Shown here in pieces: positions 39,286 to 48,733 of a stretch of 64,000 bases of DNA. The notes beneath the pieces were generated by a model. It did not search any database and was not told the origin of the DNA. It worked only from the letters and a program-made list of their open reading frames with translations. Origin of the DNA: Hydrogenophaga sp. (lineage in GTDB: Bacteria > Pseudomonadota > Gammaproteobacteria > Burkholderiales > Burkholderiaceae_C); the NCBI RefSeq assembly GCF_014773545.1, contig NZ_SDDV01000006.1, forward strand, positions 109,946-173,945, in the 5' to 3' direction. Position numbers and translations under genes: made by a program. Position 1 is the first letter of the stretch. Each line of letters begins with the position of its first letter.

Positions 39286-40626
39286 TCATGCCGGGCGCAG
39301 CGGTTCTTCGGGCGCCTCAGCGGGCGCCAAGTCGGCATCCGACGGCGGCCGGCTGGCCAGCACCTTGTCTATGGTGCGTCCGTCCATGTCGACGATCTCC
39401 AGCCGCCAGCCCTCCCAACTGACCACGTCGGTCACCTTGGGCAAGCGCCCGGTCAGCAGCATCATCATGCCGCTCAGGGTATGGTAGCGGCCGCGCTCCT
39501 CGTCGGGCACCGCATCCAGGCCCAGGCGGTCTTTGAGCTCGGGCACCGGAATGTGGCCGTCGAGCAGCCAACTGCCGTCTTCGCGCTGCACGGCCCACGA
39601 GGTTTCGGGGTCGCGCGGGCTGAATTCGCCCGTGATGGCCTCGATCAGGTCTTGCAGCGTCACAATGCCCTGCACCTCGCCGTACTCGTCGATCACGAAC
39701 GCCATGTGCACGTCAGACAGGCGAAAATTGTCCAGCAGTTCCATGCCGGTGATGGTCTCTGGAACATAGAGCGGCGCTTGCAGACTTTGCTCGCCGAGTT
39801 CGCGCCGATCGCCGCCGCGCAGCGCGTTGGACAACCAGGCGCGCGCGCTCAGCACGCCCACCACATCGCTCATGCTGCCGCGCACAACCGGAAAGCGCGC
39901 ATGGTCGGTCTGCTCCACCCGCTCCATATTGGTCTCATACGGCTGCTCCAGGTCCAGCACCACCACGTCGCCGCGCGGCACCATCAAAGAGCCGATCTGG
40001 CGGTCGTCGAGCCGAAACACGTTGCGCACCATGGTGTGCTCATGCGACTCGATCACACCGGCGGTGGTGCCCTCGGCCAGCATGGCGTGAATCTCCTCTT
40101 CGGTCACGGCGCTGTTGCTGTTGCTCTTGACCTTGAGCAGGCGCAGCAAAGCCTGGGTCGAGAACGATAGCAACAGCACGAAGGGCTTGGTGCCAATGGC
40201 CAGCCAGTCGATCGGGCGCGCCACCAGCCGCGCCAGCATCTCTGGGTTTGACTGCGCTATGCGCTTGGGCACCAGCTCACCGACGACGATGGAGAAATAG
40301 GTGATGACCACCACCACCAGGCCAGTGGCCAAAATGACGCTGGATTTTTCCGACACGCCCAGCCCGATCAGCCAGGCGGCCAGCGGATCGGCCAGCGCGG
40401 CCTCGCCGACGATGCCGTTCAGAATACCGATCGAGGTAATTCCGATCTGGATGGTGGAGAGAAAACGGGTGGGGTCTTCGCCCAGCTTGAGCGCAGCGGC
40501 TGCGGCCCCGTCGCCTTCGTCGATCAACTTTTGCAGCCGCACCTTGCGTGCGGTCATGAGCGCGATCTCTGACATGGCAAACAAGCCATTGAACAAGATC
40601 AGCGCGACAAGTAAGGCAATTTCCAT
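39286..40626 (-). CDS. HlyC/CorC family transporter (DUF21-CBS-CorC_HlyC)
   Basis: The 446-residue integral membrane protein has a DUF21 (CNNM) domain with four helices (1-200), a CBS pair (about 205-340) and a C-terminal CorC_HlyC domain (about 345-430). This is the full-length hemolysin-like or magnesium/cobalt transporter form, unlike the soluble CorC at 27002. The conserved GELVPKRIAQSNPE motif near 110-125 is intact. Confidence 0.88.
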   Translation of the reverse strand: MEIALLVALILFNGLFAMSEIALMTARKVRLQKLIDEGDGAAAAALKLGEDPTRFLSTIQIGITSIGILNGIVGEAALADPLAAWLIGLGVSEKSSVILATGLVVVVITYFSIVVGELVPKRIAQSNPEMLARLVARPIDWLAIGTKPFVLLLSFSTQALLRLLKVKSNSNSAVTEEEIHAMLAEGTTAGVIESHEHTMVRNVFRLDDRQIGSLMVPRGDVVVLDLEQPYETNMERVEQTDHARFPVVRGSMSDVVGVLSARAWLSNALRGGDRRELGEQSLQAPLYVPETITGMELLDNFRLSDVHMAFVIDEYGEVQGIVTLQDLIEAITGEFSPRDPETSWAVQREDGSWLLDGHIPVPELKDRLGLDAVPDEERGRYHTLSGMMMLLTGRLPKVTDVVSWEGWRLEIVDMDGRTIDKVLASRPPSDADLAPAEAPEEPLRPA

Positions 40627-40891
40627 GGGTTCAGGTTCTCAGGCCGCAGCGACGCAGCACGCCGGCAAGGGTGTGTTTCATCCGGCGCCGATGTGGCGCG
40701 CATGACAAGACTGCGGCTGCAGCCGGCGCCGGCGCGCCTGGCATGGTTGCGGCTGCGCGCGCAGGCCAAACGCCGGCGCGCGCAGGCCGCGGCCGGCATG
40801 GGAACGCAATCGCTGCAAGCGGTTTCAAAAGGCCTTGATTCTAGCGCGCCCCCGGCAAGACTGCCAGCCCCCAGGCCGCGCCGTCAGCGCA
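40627..40891. other. Gap with no gene recognised
   Basis: These 265 bp lie between two minus-strand genes. They are very GC-rich with repeated GCGCGC/GGCGCGC runs. Open frames here lack family features and ribosome sites. They should include the promoter of the HlyC/CorC gene. Confidence 0.5.
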
Positions 40892-41581
40892 TCAGAACGA
40901 GTGGCTCAGGCCCAGCACCAGACGGGTCTTGCCGGCCGCACCGGCTTTGTCGGCAGCCGTATCGGCGCCGGAGACGGTGGCCGATGCGCTCAGGCCCGGG
41001 TTCAGCGCGTAGCTCAGGCCCAGGTGAAAGTCGCGCGCGCCGCCGAAATTGGCCGAATTGCGAAAACCCACACCGGCGTTGAGCGAAATTTTCTCACCCA
41101 GCGGGTGCTCCAGGCTCAGGCTCAGGCGTTCGCGCTGGTCGTTCCAACCGCTCAGGCCGTGCTGGTACTTGACGCTGAAGGCGCTGTAGGCCAGGCTGGC
41201 GTAGGCTTCTGTGCCGTTCCAGCCGCCACCGCTGTTCGGGTACAGGTAGCGCACCAGGCCCAGGTCTGCCGTCAGCCCGGGGATGAGCTCGCGGCTGAAA
41301 CCGCCGTAGAGGTCGATTTCGACATTGGCCTGACCGAACTTGCCGGTGGAATTCCAGTTGCCGATGTAAAAGCCATTGGCAAAAACGTAATCCACCCCGC
41401 CCTGCAAGGCGGGAATGAAATTGCCCGGCTGCCGGTTGTCCTGGTCAATGCCCTGGTACTTGTAGAGCGAAACCGCACCGATATTGAACGACAGGCCCTG
41501 GGCTTGCACCAAGTTGGGCAGGCTGGCGGCTGCCAGCAGGCTGCCCGCCAAGGCCAGGCGGGTGAAAGTGCTTTTTTTCAT
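40892..41581 (-). CDS. TorF-family putative porin (Gcw_chp)
   Basis: The 229-residue outer-membrane beta-barrel has a signal peptide (1-26, LPNLVQAQ) and the alternating pattern with aromatic girdles (SLYKYQGIDQDN, GGVDYVFANGFYIGNW) and the C-terminal Phe (LGLSHSF). This fits the TIGR02001/Gcw_chp family of unknown substrate. It has its own promoter region upstream. Confidence 0.8.
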   Translation of the reverse strand: MKKSTFTRLALAGSLLAAASLPNLVQAQGLSFNIGAVSLYKYQGIDQDNRQPGNFIPALQGGVDYVFANGFYIGNWNSTGKFGQANVEIDLYGGFSRELIPGLTADLGLVRYLYPNSGGGWNGTEAYASLAYSAFSVKYQHGLSGWNDQRERLSLSLEHPLGEKISLNAGVGFRNSANFGGARDFHLGLSYALNPGLSASATVSGADTAADKAGAAGKTRLVLGLSHSF

Positions 41582-41979
41582 GGGGAAACTCCGGTGCAAG
41601 ATTGATGAAGCGGACACTGGAACACGCGCCCTGAGCAAATTAGCAACAAACGTGCCCACTGTCGCCCCGGTGTCATGGGTTTGTCACGCTTGTTGTTGCC
41701 GCTGCGCAAGGTTGCGGCGCCGCTGGCTGCCCTGTTGCTTCGGCCCGGTGAAAACGGGGCAGTCCCTGAAGCGGGGACGCCACAAAGCACGATGAGCCTT
41801 GTCCACGGACGCCTCCAGCTTCGTGGCAGTCGCCCTCATGCCCTTGCGCTTGGCGCCCTGTGCGCGGTTCGCGCCAACACCCAGGCGCCCGTGCCGGGCG
41901 CAAAAAAACCCCTGCCGCACAAAGACGGCAGGGGTTTGACACAGCAGCCAAGGCTCAGCGGGCCCAAGCCCGCTTGGCA
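41582..41979 (-). other. 398-bp gap with porin terminator, otherwise no clear gene
   Basis: The porin terminator is at 41906-41937. Between 41640 and 41900 a minus-strand frame reads MRATATKLEASVDKAHRALW and on to a stop, about 50 codons, but it has no ribosome site and matches nothing I know. I do not call a gene. Confidence 0.4.
41906..41937 (-). terminator. Intrinsic terminator after the porin gene
   Basis: Arms AAACCCCTGCCG (41906-41917) and CGGCAGGGGTTT (41926-41937) pair over 12 bp with an 8-nt loop; on the minus strand the hairpin ends in a run of seven T. It is 43 bp after the porin stop. Confidence 0.9.
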
Positions 41980-43068
41980 TCAGAAGTTGTGGCGAACGCC
42001 CACGGCGAACTGGGTGCGATCGAGCGTGCCTCGGCCGGCTACATCGAGTTCGAGACTGCCGTAGTTGACGTAGGCGCTGGTGCGGCGCGACAAAGCGTAG
42101 GTGGCGCCGAGCTGGAAGCCGGTGACGTCGATACTGTTGGCCACACCGGCGCGCGTCACGTCGGCCTGACCGAAGTTGCCGAACAGGGTGATGGCGCCCA
42201 TGGGGACCTGCACGCCCAGGTTCCAGCCGTCGGACTTGACGTCGTTGCCAACGGCTTTGTCGTCGGTCAGGTAGGAGTAGGCCAGCGCAACACGGGCCAC
42301 TTCGAAGTTGTAGGCGCCGCCGACGGCCCACACGCTGGTGCGTCTGGAAAGACCGGCCATGCCAGGAACAGCGCCGTTGTCACCGAACAGCGGAATAGCA
42401 GCACCGGCGTTCCCACCGACCGAGCTGAAAGTGCGGGCGTAGTCAACCCGGTCAAAGGCGGCGGCCAGCGTCAGCGGGCCGGCGGCGTAAATGGCGTTCA
42501 GGCCGAAGGAGTTGTCGTTGCGAGCATCAGCAGGAACGTTGTCATGCTCGCCCACGCCGGCCTGCGCCGTCACGGTCACACCGCTGAAGCTGGGGCTGAT
42601 GTAGGTGATGGCGTTGCTGCTGCGAGCGCGGTTGTGCAGCAGGGGAATGTAGCCGGGCGAAGCCAGGCCGCCGCCGAAGTCGACCGCGCCCTGAACGGTG
42701 TGGTAGGGCGTAACCTGGCGGCCCAGGCGAACTTCACCGAAGGCGCCGCTCAGACCGACGAAGGACTGACGGTTGCTGATGGTGAAGGTATCTTCGCTGG
42801 GGTCAAGGCCCCCCTCGACCAGGAAGTTGGCGCGCAGACCGGCGCCCAGATCTTCGTTGCCGCGAATACCGATGCGCGAGGCGCCGGAAACCGACATCAT
42901 GCGGTTGCGCTCCATACTTGCCGGACCCAGTCCCGCAATGCCGGTGGTGTTGGTGTTTTCCTGCATGGCAATGCCCATGTCCACCACGCCGTACAGCGTG
43001 ACGGCAGACTGGGCAAAAGCGGCGCCGGTGGCGGCGACGGCGGCCAGGGCAATCAAGGTCTTTTTCAT
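41980..43068 (-). CDS. Gram-negative porin (betaproteobacterial OmpC-like)
   Basis: The 362-residue trimeric outer-membrane porin has a signal peptide (1-20, AATGAAFAQ) followed at once by SAVTLYGVVDMGI, the family opening. Further signatures are SRIGIRGNEDLGAGL, RQSFVGLSGAFGEVRLGRQ and the terminal Phe (GVRHNF). GGAGA is seven bases before the ATG. It allows passive diffusion of small solutes. A strong terminator follows, so it is monocistronic and probably highly expressed. Confidence 0.93.
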   Translation of the reverse strand: MKKTLIALAAVAATGAAFAQSAVTLYGVVDMGIAMQENTNTTGIAGLGPASMERNRMMSVSGASRIGIRGNEDLGAGLRANFLVEGGLDPSEDTFTISNRQSFVGLSGAFGEVRLGRQVTPYHTVQGAVDFGGGLASPGYIPLLHNRARSSNAITYISPSFSGVTVTAQAGVGEHDNVPADARNDNSFGLNAIYAAGPLTLAAAFDRVDYARTFSSVGGNAGAAIPLFGDNGAVPGMAGLSRRTSVWAVGGAYNFEVARVALAYSYLTDDKAVGNDVKSDGWNLGVQVPMGAITLFGNFGQADVTRAGVANSIDVTGFQLGATYALSRRTSAYVNYGSLELDVAGRGTLDRTQFAVGVRHNF

Positions 43069-43243
43069 TGAGATTTCTCCAGAGTTGAAAAAATGAGCCG
43101 GCAGGCCTGACGGCCCACAAACCAACTTCCGTGCTTGGAAGCTGCGCCCATTGCACCAGAAGCCGCGCCAGGATGCAAAGATTTCCCGCACCGGCGCGCT
43201 TTTGTGTCGCTTGGCCGCAACAAAGCGCGCCACAGCCCGGCTT

Positions 43244-44095
43244 TTACTGGCGTGCGCTGCGCGAAAGCACGGGCTGCGGCCGCGGGTGGCTGCTGCGCCA
43301 GGGGTTGATGTCTATGCCGCCACGGCGCGTGTAGCGCGCGTACACAAACAAGCGGCTGGGCCGGCAGCGCGCCATGAGGTCGGTGTAGATGCGCTCGACG
43401 CAGGGCTCGTGAAATTCCTGCTGCAAGCGGTAGCTGACCAGGTATTGCAGCAAGCCGGCCTGGTCTATGGCGGGGCCGCTGTAGGCAATTTGCACGCTGG
43501 CCCAGTCGGGCTGGCCAGTGACTTGGCAGTTGCTCTTGAGCAAGTGGCTGAGCAGGGTTTCGTGCACCGGCGCTGCGTCGCTGGCGCTGCGCAGCAGCTC
43601 GGGCGCCACCTGCTCGTGCTGGCATTCCACGTCCAGGCGGTCCAGGCACAGGCCGTCGAGCTCTTGCAGCGTTTGGCTGGCAAATTCGGGCGGCAGCAGC
43701 AGGCGCACGCCGGGCAGCGAGCGCACCGGCGCGCCGCCCCAAATGGCGGCCGCCAGGTCGGCGCGCAGGGTCTGGCGCACCGCCTCGGCGCTGTCAAAGC
43801 GGGTTTGGTTAAAGCTGTTGAGGTAGAGCTTGAACGACTTGCTCTCGACCATGTGGCTGCTGTGGCAGTCTATGCTGATCTGCGCCAGCGCCACCTGCGG
43901 CTTGCCCCTGGGGTTGAGCCAGCTCAGCTCGTAGGCGCTCCAGAGGTCGGCGCCGACAAAGGGCAGCGGCTCGCCAATGCCGAGTTCGCTGCGCCGGCTT
44001 GCGCGCGGCAGCGCAAACAGCAGCGTGGGGTCATAGCGGTCGGGGTAGCGGCTGGCTTGGCCCAGCGGCGATTGCGCGGCGGTGTGGGGTTTCAT
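43244..44095 (-). CDS. queF: NADPH-dependent 7-cyano-7-deazaguanine reductase, two-domain type
   Basis: The 283-residue enzyme reduces preQ0 to preQ1 in queuosine synthesis. This is the long QueF form with two T-fold repeats. The catalytic Cys is in [14 protein letters not shown], the [15 protein letters not shown] motif binds NADPH, and [12 protein letters not shown] closes the active site. It is monocistronic; I saw no preQ1 riboswitch-like aptamer in the 187 bp upstream. Confidence 0.94.
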   Translation of the reverse strand: MKPHTAAQSPLGQASRYPDRYDPTLLFALPRASRRSELGIGEPLPFVGADLWSAYELSWLNPRGKPQVALAQISIDCHSSHMVESKSFKLYLNSFNQTRFDSAEAVRQTLRADLAAAIWGGAPVRSLPGVRLLLPPEFASQTLQELDGLCLDRLDVECQHEQVAPELLRSASDAAPVHETLLSHLLKSNCQVTGQPDWASVQIAYSGPAIDQAGLLQYLVSYRLQQEFHEPCVERIYTDLMARCRPSRLFVYARYTRRGGIDINPWRSSHPRPQPVLSRSARQ

Positions 44096-44201
44096 GGGGC
44101 GGGCTGGGGCGGCTATGCGCTGAGATTTTGAAGGACACTTCTAAGAATACCCGTTCGCCCGAATGGAGGTTCTTGGATTCATAGAAGCGCCCTGCAACTA
44201 C

Positions 44202-44250
44202 CCGTTCACCCTGAGCTTGTCGAAGGGCCTGTCCTGAGCCTGTCGAAGGA
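44202..44250 (+). repeat. Dispersed REP-like repeat, copy 3
   Basis: CCGTTCACCCTGAGCTTGTC + GAAGGGCC followed by a second half unit TCCTGAGCCTGTCGAAGGA. A partial copy (CCCGTTCGCCC) lies at 44149-44159. It occupies the space between queF and dacB. Confidence 0.85.
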
Positions 44251-44282
44251 ATAGAGGCGCTCTTATGAGCATGCAGCAAAAC

Positions 44283-45818
44283 TCAATCGGCCTGGCTGGC
44301 GCTCCACTCCAGCAGGGCTTCGAGCGCGGGCCGCGCGGCCGGGGCGTTGGGGTGGTTGATGATGGCCACCACGGCCAAGCGCGTGCCGCTGCGGGCGAAG
44401 ACGTAGCCGGCGATGCCGCTGACGTCGCGCAGGGTGCCGGTTTTCAACCAGGCGTTGCCGCGCGCCGCACTGTGTTCGCCGCGCGCCATGCGCGCGGCCG
44501 TTCCTTTTACCCCGGCCAGCGCCAGTGAGCGCGTGAACTGCTCGCCCTGCGGGTGCGAATCGGCATGGCGCAGCAGGCTGACCAGGGCTTCGGGGGTGAT
44601 GCGCTCGTCGCGCGAGAGGCCGGAGCCGTTGTCCAGCACCGGGGTGGCGTAGCGGGTGCCAAAGGTGCTGTGCCACCAGCGGTGCATGACTTCGCGCGAG
44701 CGCTCGAAACCGCCTACGCGCACGGGAGTCAGGCGTTCGCGCGGCACCGTCAGCGCGTTGATGCGCTCTGGCGCGAGCTGCCCCAGGGTGAGAAAGACCT
44801 GCTGCGCCATGACGTTGTTGCTCAGGCGGTTGACGTCGTCGATGATTTCAGACAAGGGCAGCGAGCGCGCTTCGTGCAGCAAGCGCGCACCCGCCGGCGT
44901 GCGGCCGGCGCGCACGCTGCCGGTGAGGGCTCCGCCACCGGCGCGCCAAAGACCCTCGAGCGCGCGCGCAGCGTGGCTGGCCGGCTCCTGGTAGGCCAGC
45001 GACCAGCTTTGTTCGCCGCAACGCTGCGGGAACTGGCCCTCGAAACGGATGGCGTTCGCGTCGTCAAAGCGGGCTTGCAGGCCGGCGCGCCAGTTGCCAC
45101 AGGGCGCGCGCGACAGCGGCACTTGCGCATCAATGGCCAGCCCCTGCAGCGGCGGCACGCTGCTGACGCGCGCCACGCCGGCCGCCTGGTCGGGTGCAAA
45201 GCGCAGCTCGACGGTGCGAAAGTTGACCAGCAACGCGTCTGGCCCGGCGTTGTAGGGGCGCAGGGCGGCGCCGTCAAAGGCGCCGGGGTCGTGTACCGGC
45301 AAGTCAAAGGCGCTGTGGTCGAGCACCAGGTCGCCCAGAATCACGTACACGCCCTGCTGTTGCAAGTTGCCGAAAGCGGCTTGCAGGCGTTCGTACACCA
45401 GTTTGGGGTCGCCGCCGCCGCGCACGTACAGGTTGCCGCGCAGCACGCCGTGCGAGACGGGACCACCGGCGTAGAAGTCGGTGTGCCAGGTGAAGTCGGG
45501 GCCGAGCAGGTCGATGGCGGCGTAGGTGGTGACCAGCTTCATGACCGAGGCGGGGTTGACCACGGCATGCGCGCGGTGGCGCAGCCGCTCGCGCGGCTGC
45601 GGGCCCAGCGTGACCACCAGCGCCGAGAACGCGCTCGGCGGCACGTCGGCACGCGCCAGCGCGGCCCGCACGGCGGGTGGCAAGGGGTCATCGGGCGGCA
45701 GCGCCTGGGCCGCGGCGGGCAAGGCCCACGCGCTGGCAGCAGCCAGCAGCCAGCCAGCCAGCGCTGGCCGGGCGGCGCGTCTCAGGCTCAAGAGGCAAGC
45801 GCAAAAAAGAAGCGGCAT
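44283..45818 (-). CDS. dacB: D-alanyl-D-alanine carboxypeptidase/endopeptidase (PBP4)
   Basis: The 511-residue periplasmic S13 peptidase trims and cuts peptidoglycan cross-links. A signal peptide (1-37) is followed by the three penicillin-binding motifs: SxxK in NPASVMKLVTT, SxN in LSNNVMAQ and KTG in LKTGTLRDVSG. The domain insertion between SxxK and SxN fits PBP4. Start chosen at 45818; the leader looks like MPLLFCACLLSLRRAARPAL. Confidence 0.9.
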   Translation of the reverse strand: MPLLFCACLLSLRRAARPALAGWLLAAASAWALPAAAQALPPDDPLPPAVRAALARADVPPSAFSALVVTLGPQPRERLRHRAHAVVNPASVMKLVTTYAAIDLLGPDFTWHTDFYAGGPVSHGVLRGNLYVRGGGDPKLVYERLQAAFGNLQQQGVYVILGDLVLDHSAFDLPVHDPGAFDGAALRPYNAGPDALLVNFRTVELRFAPDQAAGVARVSSVPPLQGLAIDAQVPLSRAPCGNWRAGLQARFDDANAIRFEGQFPQRCGEQSWSLAYQEPASHAARALEGLWRAGGGALTGSVRAGRTPAGARLLHEARSLPLSEIIDDVNRLSNNVMAQQVFLTLGQLAPERINALTVPRERLTPVRVGGFERSREVMHRWWHSTFGTRYATPVLDNGSGLSRDERITPEALVSLLRHADSHPQGEQFTRSLALAGVKGTAARMARGEHSAARGNAWLKTGTLRDVSGIAGYVFARSGTRLAVVAIINHPNAPAARPALEALLEWSASQAD

Positions 45819-46100
45819 GGTCGCGTTGATTATCGGTCGTTTGCGGCGCGCGCACTGGCAGCGCCGCCGGCGCGGCGCGCCGGATCATTCTGAATCCGGC
45901 CGGTGTGGTGCTGCACGCTTGCTGCAACACACAAAACCGCTGGTTGGTGAAAACAAATTCAGCCCATTTGTCGCAGACAAACCAGAACCTGAATCCGTGA
46001 CAAAGCAACCAAAAAACATGACCCCAAACGCTCGACCCAAACACTCAAACAAAAAAGCCGCTCACAGGAGCGGCTTTTTGCCGGACGCTTGCCCGCTGAA
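45819..46100 (-). other. Gap upstream of dacB
   Basis: This 282-bp gap contains the terminator at 46052-46079 near its right end and the dacB promoter nearer 45830-45900. The middle part (45930-46050) is lower in GC than the surroundings. No gene is supported. Confidence 0.45.
46052..46079 (-). terminator. Intrinsic terminator after the beta-propeller lipoprotein gene
   Basis: Arms AAAAAGCCGCTC (46052-46063) and GAGCGGCTTTTT (46068-46079) pair over 12 bp with the tetraloop ACAG, with a T run on the minus strand. It lies 21 bp after the stop at 46101. Confidence 0.92.
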
Positions 46101-48059
46101 TCAGAATCGCAGGTTGAGCCGAAGCACGGTGGTGGTGCCACTCACCTCGTTGCTCACGATCAGCAGCGGTTGGCCGTTGGGCGACTGGCGAGCCGGCACG
46201 AACACCAGGCCTTCGGGGCCCAGGTCGCCAATGGTGGCGAGCCCGCCGATGGCCGCTGCGGCTGCGGGATCGCTCGTCCATTCGTCGCGGGTGTTCAGGT
46301 AGTCCACACGAAAAGGTGCGCTGGGGTTGGTGATGTCGTACACCAGCACACCGCCCATGCGCTCCAGACCAATGAAGGCGAAGGTTTTGCTGCCTATGGT
46401 GCCCACCGCCACGCCTTCGGGCTCGGGGCCTTTGGCGTCGCTGCGGCTGTCTTTGGCGTTGCCTTCGTTGTGCCCGCTGTTAAAGAAGTCGACGCAAGGA
46501 ATATTGCGTGTGCTGCCGAGTCGGCAATCAGCGCTGGCAAGGAAGTTTTCGATCGCGGCGCCCGAGTCCCAGACCAGCTTGCCGTTTTCGTCCCAGATGC
46601 TGAAGGAGCGCGCGCCGTAGCTGTAGAGCCTGTTGTACATGAGGCGGTCGCCGGCGGGGTGTTGCACGCCCGCGCTGGTAAAGCGCAGGGGCATGCCTTG
46701 GGCGTCAGTCCTGAACCCCTGTGTCCAAGTGATCATGAGCCGTCCGAGCTGATCGGGGGCGTTGCAGGTGCCCGGGCTGCCCGCCACCGCACCGCAGTAA
46801 CCGAACACCGCCGGGTCGAGCAGGGCACCCAGCACCGGCGTGGGGGTGGGGCCCGCCACTGCGCGCAGTTGCGGTGGCACCACTTGCCAGCCAGCGGGCC
46901 TGACCAGGGCCGCGACCCGCAGCTCTTCCACAAAGCCCAGCGCCGGGTTCTGGGTGCCCAAGTAGGCGGGGTTGCCCTCACCCCAGGCGCGGGCGTCGCC
47001 CTCGTTCGCGGTCACCAGGAAGGTTCGGCCGCCCACAGTGTACGAGGCTATGGTATCGGGCTGGAACATGCCGAAGACACCGGGCCAGGTTCTGATGTTG
47101 ATCGTGTTGCCGTCTCGGTCTGAAACGTCAAGCTCGTTACCGGCAGTTCCGTGGTTTTTTAAACCCAGTGGAAGAATATCAGTGACGGTGGCGGTGGCGA
47201 TGTCTACCTTGGCCAGCGCATTGTTCTCCTGCAGCGTGACCCAGGCGGTGCGGCCATCGGCCGAGATGGCAATGGACTCAGGCTCAAGGTCTTGCGATGC
47301 CGAGGCGCCGGGGCCGCGCGGAACGTCTCGGGGGCAGGCAACTTCTTGTCCAATGCCTTGCGAAGCCGGGACGCCAGGGCCGTAAATTCGAATACCACGT
47401 GCGCGCAGCGTATCTTCCTGCCCGTTGAAGGTGCAAAGACAAGCGGTGCGCACCACCGGGCGGGCGGGGTTGCTCACGTCGATGATGCTGATGCTGCCGT
47501 CGGGGTCGATCTGATAATCGTCGCTGGGTTCGCCTTCGTTGGCGGTAAGCACGGTCCGGCCGTCGGGCGTGAAGGTAACCATGTCGGGCTGCGCGCCCAC
47601 CGTGGCGGTACCGAGCAGGCTCAGGTCGCTGGCGCGGTAGAGCGCCATGCGGCCGGGGTCGGTCTTGCGTGGCGCCTGAATAGCCACAGCCACCAGGCCG
47701 TTGAACACGGCCACGCTGTTGATGGAAGAGCCCGCCAGCACGGTGTTGCTGGCGAGCTGGGTGATGAAGCGAGGCAGCGCAGGGTTGCTCAGGTCGATCA
47801 CATCAATCATGCCAGCTTGGGCGTTGACGACAAACAGTCGCTTGCTGGCCGCGTCAAAAGCAGGTATTTCGGCCGCACTCACGCCATACTGGTTGGTTCT
47901 GAAGACGCCGATTCTTTCCAGCGACAGGCTGGCCGGGGTGGCTTCAGGGGGAGGCGCGTCGTCACCGCCGCCACAGGCGCTGAGCAGGGCTGCGGCGGCG
48001 AGGGCAGCAGCCAGCAGGTTCAGGCCGGTGCGAGGGAAAGAGGCTGGGCGTTTAGTCAT
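46101..48059 (-). CDS. Choice-of-anchor-I type lipoprotein, beta-propeller
   Basis: The 652-residue protein has a lipoprotein signal (1-29) ending LLSACGGGDD. The mature part has repeated blade-like motifs (RLFVVNAQAGMIDVIDLSNP, TFTPDGRTVLTANEGEPSDD, SIAISADGRTAWVTLQENNA), the pattern of the choice-of-anchor-I/alkaline-phosphatase-like propeller family (calcium-dependent phytase-like fold). The TANEGE and SGHNEGNAKD motifs look like conserved acidic loops. Function is unknown; a secreted phosphatase or adhesin-like role is only a guess. It has its own strong terminator. Confidence 0.75.
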   Translation of the reverse strand: MTKRPASFPRTGLNLLAAALAAAALLSACGGGDDAPPPEATPASLSLERIGVFRTNQYGVSAAEIPAFDAASKRLFVVNAQAGMIDVIDLSNPALPRFITQLASNTVLAGSSINSVAVFNGLVAVAIQAPRKTDPGRMALYRASDLSLLGTATVGAQPDMVTFTPDGRTVLTANEGEPSDDYQIDPDGSISIIDVSNPARPVVRTACLCTFNGQEDTLRARGIRIYGPGVPASQGIGQEVACPRDVPRGPGASASQDLEPESIAISADGRTAWVTLQENNALAKVDIATATVTDILPLGLKNHGTAGNELDVSDRDGNTINIRTWPGVFGMFQPDTIASYTVGGRTFLVTANEGDARAWGEGNPAYLGTQNPALGFVEELRVAALVRPAGWQVVPPQLRAVAGPTPTPVLGALLDPAVFGYCGAVAGSPGTCNAPDQLGRLMITWTQGFRTDAQGMPLRFTSAGVQHPAGDRLMYNRLYSYGARSFSIWDENGKLVWDSGAAIENFLASADCRLGSTRNIPCVDFFNSGHNEGNAKDSRSDAKGPEPEGVAVGTIGSKTFAFIGLERMGGVLVYDITNPSAPFRVDYLNTRDEWTSDPAAAAAIGGLATIGDLGPEGLVFVPARQSPNGQPLLIVSNEVSGTTTVLRLNLRF

Positions 48060-48157
48060 GAAGCAGTCCGAATTCAGGGGTGATGTAGCCTTTGGTTTTA
48101 ATCGCTTGGGATGACATTTTTATTAAATCATCGTGATTTTGGTAAAAATTTGCGTCG

Positions 48158-48293
48158 TCAACACGACGGCGCGATCCGAATGTCAAGCTCCGCCTGTTCC
48201 TCGCGCGTAGCCTTTCGCGCAGAGATGATGCGAATGGCATCGCCCTCGGCTCGATAGCAGTGAGCCACGATGCTTGGGATCCCACTCGAAGTA
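48158..48293 (-). pseudogene. brnT: brnT toxin remnant with internal deletion
   Basis: Read on the minus strand, 48293-48273 encodes YFEWDPK, the opening of BrnT toxins (usually FEWDPxKAxxNxxKHG). Directly after it, in another frame, 48271-48158 encodes IVAHCYRAEGDAIRIISARK followed by ATREEQAELD, the BrnT C-terminal half with its ISARKAT motif. The middle of the toxin (about 40 codons, with most of the catalytic residues) is missing. No BrnA antitoxin is recognisable downstream. The element is inactive. Confidence 0.7.
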
Positions 48294-48403
48294 CAAGAGG
48301 GACTTGCGTGCACTGTACGTACGATGTACGGAAGCCGCAACGAACGGCATGTGGTGCTGGCTGTGCGGTCACCGTCAATACTGTTCAGGGTACTTCTATA
48401 ACG

Positions 48404-48472
48404 CCGTCATTTCGTACCTGACACGGAATCCAGTTCCTTGACTTTGCTGTGGTCCCGCCTGAGCGGGAATGA
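48404..48472. repeat. Degenerate REP-type pair (GTCATTCCCGC family)
   Basis: GTCATTTCGT...GGAATCCAG (48406-48433) and CCCGCCTGAGCGGGAATGA (48454-48472) look like decayed, inverted copies of the common GTCATTCCCGC/GCGGGAATCCAG repeat. The second keeps a 5-bp hairpin CCCGC-CTGA-GCGGG. Confidence 0.55.
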
Positions 48473-48641
48473 AGAAAACAGGATTTATGGAAGTGCACCC
48501 ACATGAACCATCCCGGTTGAAGCAGAGTGACGGGAAAAACCCAATCCAAAATGGAATGGAAACAGAAAAATCAGCAAAAAATTCGGACGAATCGACGCCA
48601 GCTCACGGATTCAGGCTTCCAGAAATGCCCCTTGCCACCCC

Positions 48642-48681
48642 CCGTTCGCCCTGAGCCTGTCGAAGGGCTACGCCCGAACGG
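48642..48681 (+). repeat. Dispersed REP-like repeat, copy 4
   Basis: CCGTTCGCCCTGAGCCTGTC + GAAGGGCTACGCCCGAACGG. The two ends (CCGTTCG, CGAACGG) are inverted, so this copy can fold into a hairpin. It is 53 bp upstream of tsaB. Confidence 0.88.
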
Positions 48682-48733
48682 TTGCTGCCTCACTGGGCCA
48701 GAGCACTAACGGGCAATCTCAGATAATCGCACC

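Larger units (their letters stand above)
48060..48733. other. 674-bp accessory gap with remnants and repeats
   Basis: The gap between the lipoprotein gene and tsaB has lower GC than the genes around it. It contains a broken brnT (48158-48293), a degenerate REP-type pair (48404-48472) and a dispersed repeat (48642-48681). Open frames at 48469-48654 are not supported by a ribosome site or similarity. Confidence 0.6.

Noticed and set aside
40693..41082. 129-codon plus-strand frame overlapping the TorF-type porin gene
   Set aside because: Arg/Ala-rich, no ribosome site, and most of it is antisense to a protein with a clear signal peptide and barrel pattern.
41684..41840. Minus-strand frame MRATATKLEASVDKAHRALW considered as a small gene
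   Set aside because: No ribosome binding site and no family match; it lies just past the porin terminator. Kept only as a note on the gap.
48469..48654. 61-codon plus-strand frame (MKKTGFMEVHPHEP)
   Set aside because: It lies in decayed repeat DNA, runs into the dispersed repeat, and has no recognisable features.
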